DNA from: Amblyomma americanum
Lineage: Eukaryota; Arthropoda; Arachnida; Ixodida; Ixodidae
Direction: 5' to 3'
NCBI RefSeq assembly: GCF_052857255.1
Contig: NC_135505.1
Coordinates: 136,518,356 to 136,582,355 of the forward strand
Length of the DNA stretch: 64,000 bases
Shown: positions 22,336-33,296 of the stretch, piece after piece
How positions within the stretch are numbered: position 1 is the stretch's first letter
Layout of the letters: the number at the start of each line of letters is the position of its first letter
The notes under the pieces: generated by a model
Database searches by the model: none
Told to the model about the DNA's origin: nothing
What the model saw: the letters and a program-made list of their open reading frames with translations, nothing else
Made by a program: the position numbers and the translations under genes

Positions 22336-23877
22336 GCCTTACGGCCTCAGGGCGTCCCCAATATGAAACCTATGTAGACCTTGGTACGCGTGTGTCGGCG
22401 TGTTTATTACGCGGTGGTCACATCGCGTGTTAAGGTTTTTGCATGGCAAGTGTGCGAGGATACGTGTGCGTTATGTTTTGACCACATGTCCTTATTGGGA
22501 CTTGTATTCAGGCGTTTTCGTGATGTTTTCTGCCTCGTATGTGCGCGGTAGTGCGCCTCAATTAGAGCCTGAGTCCTTCAATACATTGTTGCAACCTCTG
22601 AGAGAGGTTGCAACCTTCTTTTAAGCGAATTAGTAAATGTAGCGGTAAAAGGGCAGAAATATGAATACTTCGTTGTCGAGCTAACCACCGCCGGCAAATG
22701 CTGGGAGAGTATTCTTCGTATTGGCTGAATAAATAAAATAAGCTGGAAATTTATTTATTTAAAGCAAAGGTAATGCAGTTGGAAACCCCTGTAGCTTAAG
22801 TTAGATTTTCCGTACGCAATTTATAGATCTATTCCAGTGCATTGTATACCCCGAAAAAACATTCCATGAATTCAGCTCTGCAGCACGATATTATTCAGAA
22901 AAGAACAGCTTTTCTTTCACGCTGTGTCAACGAATCATCACTAACATGTTCGGGTATCTCTTTTGACATGTATTGCAAATCTGTATATAGCAGGGTGCAT
23001 CTATTGAGCATTGTGTTAATTCTCCGATCTGCACTGCGTATGATACGCTTCCTCCGTGTTGAAAGGAGCATCTTATGTGTGCATGTCTTAAAAGGAGGCA
23101 AAGATCCATCAATCCGCCATCGAACGTCTTTTGCCTCGTCGTCCATTTATAACGTGCCGTGACAAAGAGATATGATCAATCATTGTGTTCACGTTAGATT
23201 TGTCGTTTTCTGTACACTTTCTGACCCTGAAATATGAAAACTAATATAGTAGACATGAAGCACGGCACTTATGTTTCTTTTGTGCCGCTTTGGTCTCTTA
23301 CGTGTTCATTTTAAAAAGAGTAGGTCGGGCCTCACTGTGTGGAGTTTTATTATATGTTTAGGAGTAGCGTGCTGAGTTTGTGAATGAACAGCTCTTGCGC
23401 TACGCGCCTGAGCCCGCGTCTCAATAAAACTAAACCCTACGTCTTTTAGTGCTCATAACAAGCGCAGTGAACTTTGCGATAGACTATACGTCTCGGCACG
23501 ACGTCAATGGCGGCAACGTCAGCATGAGTGAAAGTCAAACTAATACCCTGCCCTGTATCGATCCGTTTGTCGTCGTCGATATGGTTGCAATTTCACGAGA
23601 GAACTCTTCGTGAAAGAAAAAAAATCGTCCGAACGCACTAAAATATAAGGGCAGGAAAAAAAATCTAATATTCACACAAACCGACAACGTTGCCTGACAG
23701 CCATCGGTTACGCGAATAAGGTTCGAAACATTGCTCCATTTGATTCTTCTTTTGTACAGCACACACTTGTAGCGCTCAAAACGTTATTGGTCCCCAACCA
23801 CTATCTTCAAGCGTCTCAGGGCAATATGTCAGTAATGACGGTGCTTTGGCGCTACGTGAGGGCCTTATTCGTCTTTG
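22336..23877. other. No gene seen
   Basis: About 1.5 kb of moderately AT-rich, apparently unique sequence. It contains AATAAATAAAATAAG near 22727 and TTTATTTATTT near 22752, a possible small A-tail remnant. The frames at 22842-23162 match nothing known. Confidence 0.4.
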
Positions 23878-24062
23878 CGGGTTCGATCCCGGCCGCGGCG
23901 GTCGCGTTTCTATGGAGGTGAAATGCAGGAGACTCGTCTACTGTGCGCTGTCAGTGCACGTTAAAGAACCCCAGGTGGTCGTATTTGTTAGTAGTCCTCC
24001 ACTGCGGCGTCCCCTCATAGCCTGAGTCGCATTGGGACGTTGAACCCTATAAACCTCATTGC
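23878..24062 (+). mobile_element. SINE (tail type I), 5' truncated or degraded
   Basis: Recognisable from GCGGGTTCGATCCCGGCCGC onwards, with GTGCACGTTAAAGAACCCC and CATAGCCTGAGTCGCATTGG in order. The tRNA-like A-box half is missing or unrecognisable. Confidence 0.8.
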
Positions 24063-24243
24063 CCTTTGCATTTCCATATTTACACAGGACCAGCGTTCAC
24101 CATGTGTACCACATCGCCTATGCTGCCTTGCTTGAGGCTGGTGTAGTGTTTGAAATCGTTTGATAATCACATCATCATGACTAGACATTATTGCAGAGGT
24201 CAGCGATACTTTTAATTGCCCCCACTTATTACATTAAAAGTTA

Positions 24244-24382
24244 GGTGGGCGGATGAGATTAAGAAGTTTGAAAGGCATACGGTGGGCGCAGCTCGCAAAG
24301 GAACGGGTTAATTGGAGAGACATGGGAGAGGCCTTTGCCCTCCAGTGAGCGTAGTCAGGCTAATGGTGATGATGATGACGAA
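24244..24382 (+). mobile_element. RTE LINE 3' end
   Basis: Encodes, with frame breaks, the last part of an RTE-type ORF2 and its 3' end: GGAGAGACATGGGAGAGGCC, then CCAGTGAGCGTAGTCAGG, ending in a (GATGATGAT) tail. The same terminal block occurs at 16248-16322 in reverse and, more diverged, at 39790-39870 and 56700-56850. Confidence 0.75.
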
Positions 24383-24529
24383 TAAAACTTGACAGTAGCA
24401 TAAAAGATGCCTTTTTGTCATGAAGTGGACGTAATCAGACTGAATGGGGTGATTATGTATATTTCAAACTTTTCATTGGTCTCAGCATCATCGACTCTCA
24501 CAGCGAGGGGTACAGAGAAAATTTAGAGC

Positions 24530-26080
24530 TGTTTAGAGAGGCTGCGGATGTCTTGAAAGCGAATTTTGAATCGTTCTTCAAGATTGCGGTGCAAATCAGC
24601 GAAGACATCGCAAGATTCTTGGGCAATGTTTTCGAGTGACGTGAGAGTTGTGTAGTGGTCTAGATTATTCGCCTTTATTTGGAGCTGCCAATTTGGCCTT
24701 ATATTCACGGACGTCCTTGATAATTTTCGTTATAATTTTTTGTTTTCCCTGAAGTTTTTCTTCAAGATGTTCAGGTGTTCACGTTTGTCAGCGAGAAATG
24801 CAAGGAACGAAGCTACTTCTCTTTTGACAGCTCATCAATCGGATTACTTTTCTCCTTCAAGAAGCTATTTTCTGTCTGAGGTACAAAAAAATCTCTTCAG
24901 CACTTTTTCACGGCTCAACCAGCGCACGTCAGTGTGGTATAGGATCTCCTTATGAGTGCAATATGCCTCTTGAAACAGAAAGTACAAGCAGCACGGCCCA
25001 ATATTGGCAACATATTGGCAAATACCGGTCCTGCAGAGGACTGGTGTGAAACCGTTTATTTAGCATTGCAGGTAATCGGCCCGATATTGGGCATATATTG
25101 GCAATAGCTGGACCAGTGTTTAACCACATATTGCCAATATTGGGCCAGATATCCGCGCTGCTTGGGAGGTGATCTGGCGGTGGCTGAGCGCTCTTGAATG
25201 AGTGAAGTTCACTGCACCGAACACAATGTACATGACAAATTTCATATTCAGTGTCTTGCTGCGTAGTGCTTCTTGGTGTAAGATGCAGTGCGCTGCCACA
25301 AACTGTTCATTGACTCCGAGCCCTTCAGGCTTCGTTCGAAAACGTCCTACAAGACTGCTCCTGCTTCCGACCATTGACGTAGCACCGTCGGTTGTCACAT
25401 GCACCATCGGCTCTCACTGTAAGCCGGTGCGTTCAACAACTCCTTAAAGCACCGAATTGATGTCCGCTCCTGTAATGGTGCCTCTCATTGGGACAATGTC
25501 CAGTAGTTATTTTATCACGTTGAGATCTTTGTGTACGCCTTTAATGAATATAGCACACTGGGCGTTATCTGTAATCCAAGTGCTTTCTTTAATGGCGAGA
25601 GAAAAAGCTTCGAAGTCCCGTCGTCTGTTCATTAAGGTGTTTTAAAAGTCGTGGCTTATCTCAATAATTCTCTCCGCAGCGTTATACGGTGAAAGGCTTA
25701 TCTTTTCGAAGTTCTTTTCATGCTAAGGCAGATAGCGCCTGCGGCTTCGAGCAAGCAGGTCTTCGCAAATAACCCACCGGTGAAAGGTTTTGCGGGTTTT
25801 GCAATTAGATGGGAAACAATGAACCCTGCTCTCATCGTTTCTTTAGCTGTTCTGCCTGGCCTTAGTAAAATTCTCGCTGTTTTCCGAGTGATGCCCTCAT
25901 TTTATTCACTTTGTTGTCACGCATCTTTGCAGTTAAGGCACAGTACTTGTCATAATGACAGGACATGAAATGGCGTCGCATGTTGTACTCCTTCGACGCA
26001 GGCGCAGTCCGACGGCAGATTAAACATATCACTTTGTCCCGCGACTCAGTGAAGAAATACCACTGTTCAGGGAAGACTAA
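24530..26080 (-). pseudogene. hAT transposase pseudogene (GTF2IRD2/ZBED5-like)
   Basis: On the minus strand, successive fragments match the order of hAT transposases related to GTF2IRD2/ZBED5. First is a BED-like zinc finger C-x2-C-x14-H-x4-H (26026 down to 25955), then a helical segment (AKPAKPFTGG, LLEAAGAICL). A catalytic-core start follows (FEAFSLAIKEST, then GTITGADI and HVTTDGATSMVGSRSSLVG near 25400-25340), then CILHQEALRSK. After an inserted MITE come ILYHTDVRWLSRE and IDELSKEK near 24945-24830, and finally a short C-terminal piece (FADLHRNLEERF). In-frame stops (for example at 25859), frameshifts and the insertion at 24983-25166 kill it. In live elements this protein binds the ends and cuts the DNA. 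A domesticated host gene is unlikely given the damage. Confidence 0.85.
24983..25166. mobile_element. Palindromic MITE-like repeat, copy 2, inside the hAT gene
   Basis: The ends are inverted: CAAGCAGCACGGCCCAATAT on the left and, read in reverse, CCCAAGCAGCGCGG then GGCCCAATATTGGCAATATG on the right. GATATTGGGC and ATATTGGCAA recur inside. hAT-like coding sequence stops at its right side (SRALSHRQ) and resumes at its left side (LFQEAYCTHKEILYHTD), so it inserted into an existing transposase gene. The duplication at the junction is unclear. Confidence 0.75.
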
Positions 26081-26730
26081 GTAATTTTGAAAAATAGCAT
26101 TTTTTGAGCCGAAAATATTGCTTTCGCGACATGGTATTGCCAAGGTTGGTGGACACCAGAAAACCGGGGAATAATCTTAACTAGTAATCTGGTTAACTAC
26201 TTTCCGATAATTAACTTTTTAACTATTAGAGTTAGGCGCCTGGTTGCAATTTAAGATTTGCAGCCGGTCGTTAGTAACCGCCATATCAGTTTCTAGAAAT
26301 TCGAAAACGCGGCTACCATCGGCGCTCTGGCCCAACAATTTTTTCTACATTGTGCTAAATTGCATGCGCATTTGAAGAGCACGCAGGCAAAGCAACCCCT
26401 CCAGTGCCACGTAACTAGTCGAAGTAGCCAAATTTTGTCGAACAGCGGAGAGTGTAATCGAATTTTCGAAATTTAAAATTTTTTGGAAATTTTACAAACT
26501 AATATGGCGGTTACTAACGACTGGCTACAACACCTCCAATTGCAACTAGGCGCCTAATTCTAACTGTTAAAAATTTATTTATTGCCAAATAGTAAGCCAG
26601 CTTACTAGTTAAGTCGATTCCCCGGTTTTCTGGTGTCCGGCAACCCCGGCAATACCACGGCGTGAAAGCCATACTTTTACCTCAAAAATACTTTTTTTTT
26701 CAAAATTACATAGTCTTCCCTGAAACACCT
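26055..26730. mobile_element. Foldback DNA element, copy 2
   Basis: Same plan as copy 1. The outer arms (about 26058-26165 and 26630-26720) share TTCAGGGAAGACTAAGTAAT-type sequence in inverted order. The inner arms start ACCAGAAAACCGGGGAAT and run through GGTTAACTA, TTAACTTTTTAACTA and GAGTTAGGCGCCTGGTTGCA. The middle region, with CAAGCAACCCCTCC-like sequence, also matches copy 1. This copy has both outer arms and no 260-bp palindrome. Its left arm abuts and partly overlaps the 5' start of the hAT pseudogene. Confidence 0.7.
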
Positions 26731-27228
26731 GGTATACTAAACTATTTGTCTTCACGACTTCTCGTAGTGAGAAAGCGTAAAAGCCACACGTTTGCAGCCC
26801 GGAGGCGCAGATCATGACGAGCAAAAACCTCTTCGTCGATGACGATTTGTCTCTTCCTTAGAGCCGAAAACAGCAACAACAATAGCACAGTTGCAGTGTT
26901 ATGTTTTTTTTCGGAACACAGCGAGCAACTTCTTTTTGTGTCATGATCTTGCTCTTTACTTTTTTTCTCTTAAAAGCCCGCAATAGAATTCATGACACTG
27001 CAGAAATGCGTAAAGTGAAGGCATGCGAAGGGGACTGTTTATCGAGAAGACCCACGGGTGTAAGTTCGGGCGAGTCGACATTCCATTTTATGAACCGGAC
27101 AACGCAAAAAGAAGAGGGCAGGGAGGAATACTCTGGCACCAGCAAGGGTCTATACTTCGACGTGAAATTCACTGAGACACCAGTATACATGCACGAAGTT
27201 AAACAATATAAACAAAAAAAAGTTAAAC
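26731..27228. other. No gene confirmed
   Basis: A 133-codon frame (26901-27302) begins here and runs into the next MITE; it has a hydrophobic N-terminus but no recognised domain. Confidence 0.35.
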
Positions 27229-27470
27229 CAAGGACTCAGTGTATGTATCTACGAGTTTCTGACTGCACACTCGTCCAAAAACGTCAATTACTTGGGCGAT
27301 AAAGACGGGGGCAGGCATGCTGACGCAATGCCCTCTCGCGGCCTGAGGTCGCAGCTGTTTCGGTGACCTTGCCGGTGCAGCTCGCGTCTGTCCGTGTTTT
27401 TATTGCCGAAGGAATTTGGCGTTTCTGGACATGCGCGCAGTGAGTAACTCGTAGATACACTGAGCCCTTG
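27229..27470. mobile_element. MITE with about 60-bp inverted repeats
   Basis: The 242-bp element has imperfect terminal inverted repeats beginning CAAGGACTCAGTG (left) and, in reverse, CAAGGGCTCAGTGTATCTAC (right). They continue with CTACGAGTT, CTGC, GTCCA.AAACG and CAATT. The centre is GC-rich and does not pair. No transposase frame and no clear target duplication are present. It reads as a non-autonomous DNA transposon of unknown superfamily. Confidence 0.7.
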
Positions 27471-27834
27471 TTTTTATTAGCTTTTGATCGTATTGCTCCA
27501 CCCTTCTTTTTTTAAGTTTTTGATCTTTTTTTTTTCTGCCTGCGTTTGTCCTTACTGTACCCACGCTTCAGTTAACTTCATTTTGAAGTAGCGCGCTATT
27601 CGTGTCAATGCCTCTCCATTTGTGCTGTTGTTTTCGCCTTGTCTAAAAAGAAAAAACTCAATTTTTTTTTTACCTACAACGAGAACTTGCTCATAGCTCC
27701 TCTTAAAGGACATGGCACGGAAGAATTTTTTTCACCTATAAATTTAACTTTTGTATTTTGCTTAAAAACAAAGGAAAACACATTCACAATAAGGGGAACA
27801 GTTGGTTCTGACTAAGAAGAGAAGATTTAATGAA

Positions 27835-27835
<1 letters not shown>
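27471..27835. other. No gene seen
   Basis: T-rich sequence with several homopolymer runs leading to the ATT microsatellite. Confidence 0.4.

Positions 27836-27913
<78 letters not shown>
27836..27913. repeat. (ATT)n microsatellite, about 26 units
   Basis: Uninterrupted TTA/ATT trinucleotides. The type II SINE tails in this window also end in ATT runs, but no SINE body adjoins this one. Confidence 0.95.
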
Positions 27914-29212
27914 GCCTTTTATTAAAGCAAGGTTCCTGTTACATTAGTTCTCATTAACAGACACGAGTAGGAGAATAGAGAAGCTCGCTCAGATGCATTT
28001 ATAAAGGAACTAACAGTGTCGAGGCCACGGACGGTATAGGGGAATGTTACCCTTTGTAGTGTTGTTATTACGGCTTGTGTGGAGCACAGTAAATTATTTT
28101 GGAAATTATTTTAGGCACTACACCACTTAGAAGAAACGAGAACAAAAGATAACCACACGCTTCCTTTGGCATCCGAACACACGACCTATGGTGAAAGCCT
28201 TAAAAGTGAGGACGAGCATTTTCCGGATCCTGCAAGTTTTTAGAGCCTCAGGTGTGTTAGGGGGAGAACTTCAAGCACAGCTAGGCTGGCCTGAAGACTT
28301 TTGACCGAAGGCGTACATGAAAGCCACGGTCGGGCTAAGAGGTGCCCATGGGCAGAAGACAACACTCAAGAGCCAATAAGGTTGAAACAAAACACACGAT
28401 ATCGGAGCATGTTCTGGTTGTTAAAATATTACTGATTATTTGAGACTATTGACCGTGAAATAACCGAGGAATACACACAAACACAAAAGGAGACAGTCAG
28501 CCAGTTTAATCGCTTCCACAAACGGCAGCACTGAGCAAGAATCTGCGGGGAACAGCACTGCATATATTACTGCGAATGTGAACAGCATGGCAATACCCCT
28601 CCTCGGTTTGTGGCTTCGTGCCTTCCTGTGCCGTATGTAGTTCCCTTTCCGTGGTGATTTTTCATGCTTTGAAATATGAAAAGTGACGTAGCGATCCACG
28701 TTGACTTCGGTTCGTGGTTTGCAGTCCCTTTAAACGCTCACATAAAGCATTTCGAACTCATTACGTCACAAGCGTGCTTACTTAAAATGTGCGGTACAAC
28801 GAGCCGTTCACTTTAATTTCTCTTATGCGCTGTCATTCACAATGACCACCCTGATAGTGGGCTACCCTGTCACTTCTTTGCTGCTAAAAATATATCCTAA
28901 TATTGTTAATGCCACATGGGCGTGGGTATTCTCGGATGCGTTTCGTCACACTTCGCAAATTATTAGCTTGTCAGTTTAAGCAAAGGGTTGCGTGCCGAGC
29001 TATAGTGAGCAAGGTCGGACGTATATGAACTCATGAATTACCCAACGCAAGAAGTTCGTCGCGGGCGTGTTTGTGAGCCTTCGTCTTACGTATGGAGTAG
29101 CGTTTATGCATATCGCACCGTTAGTGTAGCTCCGATTAGAATGTATCGGCAGAGTTCTGTTGAGAAGTGATGAGCACTGTAGTGGAGAACCTGGAAACTG
29201 AAACTGATTGTG
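27914..29212. other. No gene seen
   Basis: About 1.3 kb of unique-looking sequence; the longest frame (28436-28699, minus) is 87 codons and is not recognised. Confidence 0.4.
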
Positions 29213-29558
29213 AATACTGCATCTAACCTGCCGCGGTGGCTCAGTGGTTAAGGTGCTCGACTACTGATCCAGAGTTGCCGGGTTCGAACCCGACCGCGGC
29301 GGCTGTGTTTTTATGGAGGCAAAACGCTAAGGCATCCGTGTGCTGTGCGATGTCAGTGCACGTTAAAGATCCCCAGGTGGTCGATATTATTCCGGAGCCC
29401 TCCACTACGGCACCTCCTTCTTCTTTTCTTCTTTCACTCCCTCCTTTATCCCTTCCCTTAGGGCGCGGATCAGCTGTCCGCCGACATGTGAGACAGATAC
29501 TGCGCCATTTCCTTTCCCCAAAAAAGCAATTATTATAATTATTAATACTGTATCTACC
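29213..29558 (+). mobile_element. Full-length SINE (tail type II) with target duplication
   Basis: The body runs about 29230-29543. The head is GCCGCGGTGGCTCAGTGGTT with GGTTCGAACCC as B box. The body shares GTGCACGTTAAAGATCCCC and CCGGAGCCCTCCACTACGG with the type I copies, but the tail differs: CACTCCCTCCTTTATCCC, GCGCGGATCAG, GAGACAGATACTGCGCCATT, then CCCCAAAAAAG and ATT-type repeats. Flanks AATACTGCATCTAACC / AATACTGTATCTACCA are an imperfect duplication of about 13-15 bp. Confidence 0.85.
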
Positions 29559-29615
29559 ATCAGTTTCGCCATCAAGCCTCTTTACTCGGACAGAAGTCAA
29601 GACCTCCGGGGATAG

Positions 29616-29899
29616 GCAGATATAGTCGGATACAACTCAAGGACGAAACGGCTTTTCCCCGTCAAGTGACCGCCTTCCAGCCAATGGCGTCGGCCGATGC
29701 TCATGACCCTGCTAGACTGACAATACAGGGAGTATCAGATGAAAGGGGATATAGTCTCCTCCCTGCATTGTCACGCTAGCCATGACAATCATAGTTTATG
29801 TTTGTTCATGACAATCGGCCGACGCCATTGGCTGGAAGGGTGTCCTTCAACGGGAAAAGCCGCTTCGTTCTTGAGTTGGATGCGACAAAAAGCAGATAT
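29616..29899. mobile_element. Inverted-repeat MITE with candidate 8-bp duplication
   Basis: Arms of about 90 bp (29626-29712 and 29808-29886) pair in inverted order, sharing CAACTCAAG, CGGCTTTTCCC and CCTTCCAGCCAATGGCGTCG. GCAGATAT occurs at 29616-29623 and 29892-29899, just outside the arms. An 8-bp duplication would fit the hAT superfamily, but the terminal bases do not pair well, so this is tentative. A smaller inner inverted repeat (GACAATACAGGGA / TCCCTGCATTGTC) lies in the loop. Confidence 0.7.
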
Positions 29900-30901
29900 G
29901 CTCTGCCTGAAAATTTCGCTTCAACCGTGCACTGCTAAGCAGAGACTCACGAGGAAACCAAGTACAAAATACAGATATGTTACAGTTGAAAGCATCACAA
30001 CACTATGAATACTGTAGTGCATCATTCATGGAGTTCTCTATAATCCAAATGGATTCTTTACAGCATCTTCACAAAACTAAAAAGTGGCAAGGAAAATAAT
30101 ACTGTTTCAGTTCCTCAAATATGAGTTCCAGTTTTTCCTTCGCACCCCGTGCCATCAGTTTCTCCCATGTGAGCTCTGCCCATACTTGCTGCAGGCAACT
30201 CATGGGCTGCAGGCCTCGTGTATAAATGGTTAGCGACTAGAAGGATAACCAGTCGTCTTCCTTTCGAGCAAGCACATTCGTCAAGGTCATATTATCTACC
30301 AGGTACGTGTATAGTTATAACTTGGTTAGCTGATGACGCGTCTTACGCAATAGTTTGGAAAGCGCGTCCTAACAGCCCAAAGTGGGCGGAACGAATTTAC
30401 CCGCCTGAGCGCGCCTCTCTGGTGCGGACAAGAACACGAAGGAAAAACATTTTCCTCACGTAAAATACGGGAGCTTCGCAGGACCATGCCGTTGCCCATC
30501 TGATTTGATAAGACTTCCCGCTCCGGTCTGAAACCGCCGCACTGCACCGAACTGCCCGACAACTTGCGGCCGCTCGTCCAAGCCGGGGCGGGGCAATCAG
30601 TCATGCTGAGATATGAGATATCCTTCTTTTCACCAGTCCTGCCAGTTTCTTCTTTTTTTTTTCCTGAACCGCACGATTCCGAGCGACATTCTGGCGTCGC
30701 GTGGTTGGGACAGCTCTTGCGACAGCTTCAGCCTCGCAGCTGCCATTGTTGTGCAAAGATGAAAAGGCGTGTACTCGGAGCAGATAATCTTTCTTTTTTA
30801 TTTTTGCTCAGAAAAAAAAAACTTTTATAGAATACTTGCGCGCTTTAGACAGTGATAGGACACTAATTCCAGCGTAGCTCGTGCCTATTTTCTTAAGCGC
30901 G
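29900..30901. other. No gene confirmed
   Basis: Unique-looking, increasingly GC-rich towards 30.75 kb. No frame exceeds 92 codons and none is recognised. Confidence 0.4.
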
Positions 30902-31183
30902 TGTTTGTGTAGATGTTTGGTTTGGTTTGTGGGTTTTAACGTCCCAAAGGCACTCAGGCTATGGGAGGAGGGGGGGGGGGGTGGCGCCTTAGTGGAGGGC
31001 TCCAGGTAATTTCTGCCACCTGGGGTTCTTTAACCTGCACTAACGTCGCACAGTACACGGGGCTCTAGCATTTCGCCTCCGTCGAAATAAGATAGCTGCG
31101 GCTGGGATCGAGCCCGCGTCTTTTGGGTCAGCAGTCGAACAAGATAACCACTGAGCCACCGCGGCGGCCTTGTTTGTGTGAAT
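30902..31183 (-). mobile_element. Full-length SINE (tail type I) with target duplication
   Basis: Minus-strand copy: GGCCGCCGCGGTGGCTCAGT near 31168 down to the tail AACCAAACCAAA near 30916, with the body motif GTGCAGGTTAAAGAACCCC. A run of about 12 G interrupts the middle. TGTTTGTGTAGATG at 30902 and TGTTTGTGTGAATG at 31170 form the flanking duplication. Confidence 0.85.
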
Positions 31184-31282
31184 GTGTATGTTAGCACATA
31201 ATAGCCACTAAATAATTACCTCTACCTTGTACCTTATGTACGGTCCTTTCGTCCCTCGACCTCACGTTCGGTCGTCCCCCCG

Positions 31283-31425
31283 TTTCGATGAAGACGCCCG
31301 TGCGCTGCGCGATGTTAGTGCACGTTTAAGAACCCCAGGTACTCGAAATTAATCCGAATACCTCCACTACGGCGTCCCTCATAGCCCATGTGTCGCCTTG
31401 GGGCATGTAACCACACCATATGCCT
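31283..31425 (+). mobile_element. SINE (tail type I), 5' truncated
   Basis: Begins within the body (CGATGAAGACGCCCGTGCGC) and keeps GTGCACGTTTAAGAACCCC, CTCCACTACGGCGTCCCTCA and a decayed tail. The pol III promoter half is absent. Confidence 0.75.
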
Positions 31426-33133
31426 TGTTATTCTTTCTGTTCAGGTTTTTAATCCTTCTTTCCGTCGGCACCTGTTCAGGTGAACGCCCTGAACTGGACA
31501 AGTACGGAGGCTGACATGTGCTAAAACTTTCTACAGCTACTTACTTCCGTGGGGAGGAAAATTTGGCGGCTAAAGAAAAAAGCTTTAAATTACGTCAACT
31601 CCCGTAATCAGACGAATACAAGTTCTCTTGTCGAAACGTTGGCAAGCACCCTGGGGTTTTCCGCTCCCTTGTTCACTTTTTGAATATCAATAAACCATCT
31701 GCCTACCCTCTATCTACCAAGGACTTCCGTAAACAAAGACCCCCTTGTCTGTTACTGGGGTAGCTCCATTCGGAGAAGCCTGCGTGGATTAGGGAACAAA
31801 AATTGATTAACAATAGCCTGGATGGAATGAGAGGAAAATGTACTCCCCGGTCAACAAAACCTAGGTCTTCCTGAGCACACCGGTATCCCTAGCTCATCCC
31901 TAGGCATCCCTAGGCCAAGCTGGAAAGTATTTACATGGATCACTTGGCCAAGACAGGAGGCTTTTGGTTGCAACATACGACGACAATCGAACAGTCTGCA
32001 TCAGAGATTTGCTATACTAAGGTTTCGCTCCAAAATTATTGATTCATTTCACTCTTGGTTGATAGCTTGAGACAGCATGTTGAAATTATTCTCTGTTCCT
32101 CAGCAGCTGTAGTCACTGTGCCAGGAACGTATACAGCTACTGTACGCAAACCGTATTAGTCAGTGCTCCATTGTGATCTGGTTTTTCATGAAAGTAGTGT
32201 ACTTATCGAAAATTCTTGGAGGAAAAAAAAAGAAAACGTTCCGACGAATTTTTTTCTGCTGCAAGCGTTGCCCATAACTCTGGCTTTGTGAATAAACGTT
32301 TCACTCCCTGTCCTATGGAGGTGGGGGAGGGGGGGGGGTCGTTCAGGCGATGGGAGGGGGAAGTATTATCTTCACAACGTATTCTTTACACGTTCCTCTT
32401 CTTGAAAAAAAAAACAAAAACAAAATTGGCGCAGTGTTGTTTTCTTATAGGAAATGTCTCGCTCAAGGGTCTCGATCCCCACCCCTTATTCGCGCTCTTG
32501 CTTGAAGAGGTCCGATTTTTCGTAAAATCTTCGCGTACGTAAGCATATGTTTTTCCTTAAATGGAGCTTGAAGTATGATTCAACGGAAAAGAAGAGCACC
32601 CTGAACTGAACTAAGCGTGCGATGCGTTTCCCCGCAACGCAGTCGCGTGAGGTCACTTGGTCTCGTATTATGAAAAAAATGTGCGTTTTATTTTGCTCAG
32701 ATTAAGCTGTGATCGCCAAGATGAACTATTTATGTATCAGGGCCAATGGATCTAAACGTTGGGCTATTCATCAGCTAGGACTAACAGCAATAAAGAGTTG
32801 CTCAGGGATTGGTTATAAGTTACAGTATATGGCGGTAGGAGCATTTAGTATTACTAAATATGTAACTAAAACATTTAAACCAGACATCTCTTTTACATAT
32901 ATCAGCGCTCTTGAGGAATTATTCCGCTTCTGCAAGTCAGGTAGCATAACTGAGTCAACCTGTCTTCCCACCTTATCTACGAACAATTCTGCTTTGGATA
33001 AGAGATAGACGATTATATGCGACTATACGTATTTGGATCTTATTTGTGACAACGCATTTGACTCCGCCACAGCGATGTGGCCCGAAAAATGATCATTAGG
33101 CGTGAAGCAGTAACCAGCCCTTGCTCGGACATC
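31426..33133. other. No gene confirmed
   Basis: Mixed unique sequence. At about 31610-31700, CTCTTGTCGAAACGTTGGCA followed by AATATCAATAAACC looks like the terminal part of a retroelement I half recognise but cannot name. A 9-G run lies at about 32330, and the 99-codon plus frame 32709-33008 is unrecognised. Confidence 0.35.
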
Positions 33134-33296
33134 AGAAACATGTATGGAAATACCATGTTTACAGAACCAGCCCTTATTGTGTGAGCTAAGTCGCGGTACT
33201 CTGCAGAGCAACTTGCACGTGCCTCTGAATAATGTCGTGACTTTGCTCACAAGTAAGGGCTGATTGTGTAAACATGGTATTTCCATATACGTTTCT
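33134..33296. mobile_element. Short inverted-repeat element (MITE-like)
   Basis: Arms of about 50 bp: AGAAACATGTATGGAAATAC then CATGTTTACAGAA on the left, and its near-complement ending GTTTCT on the right (shared core GGAAATACCATGTTTACA, then AGCCCTTA and GTGAGC). The loop is about 60 bp. No coding capacity and no clear target duplication. Confidence 0.7.
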
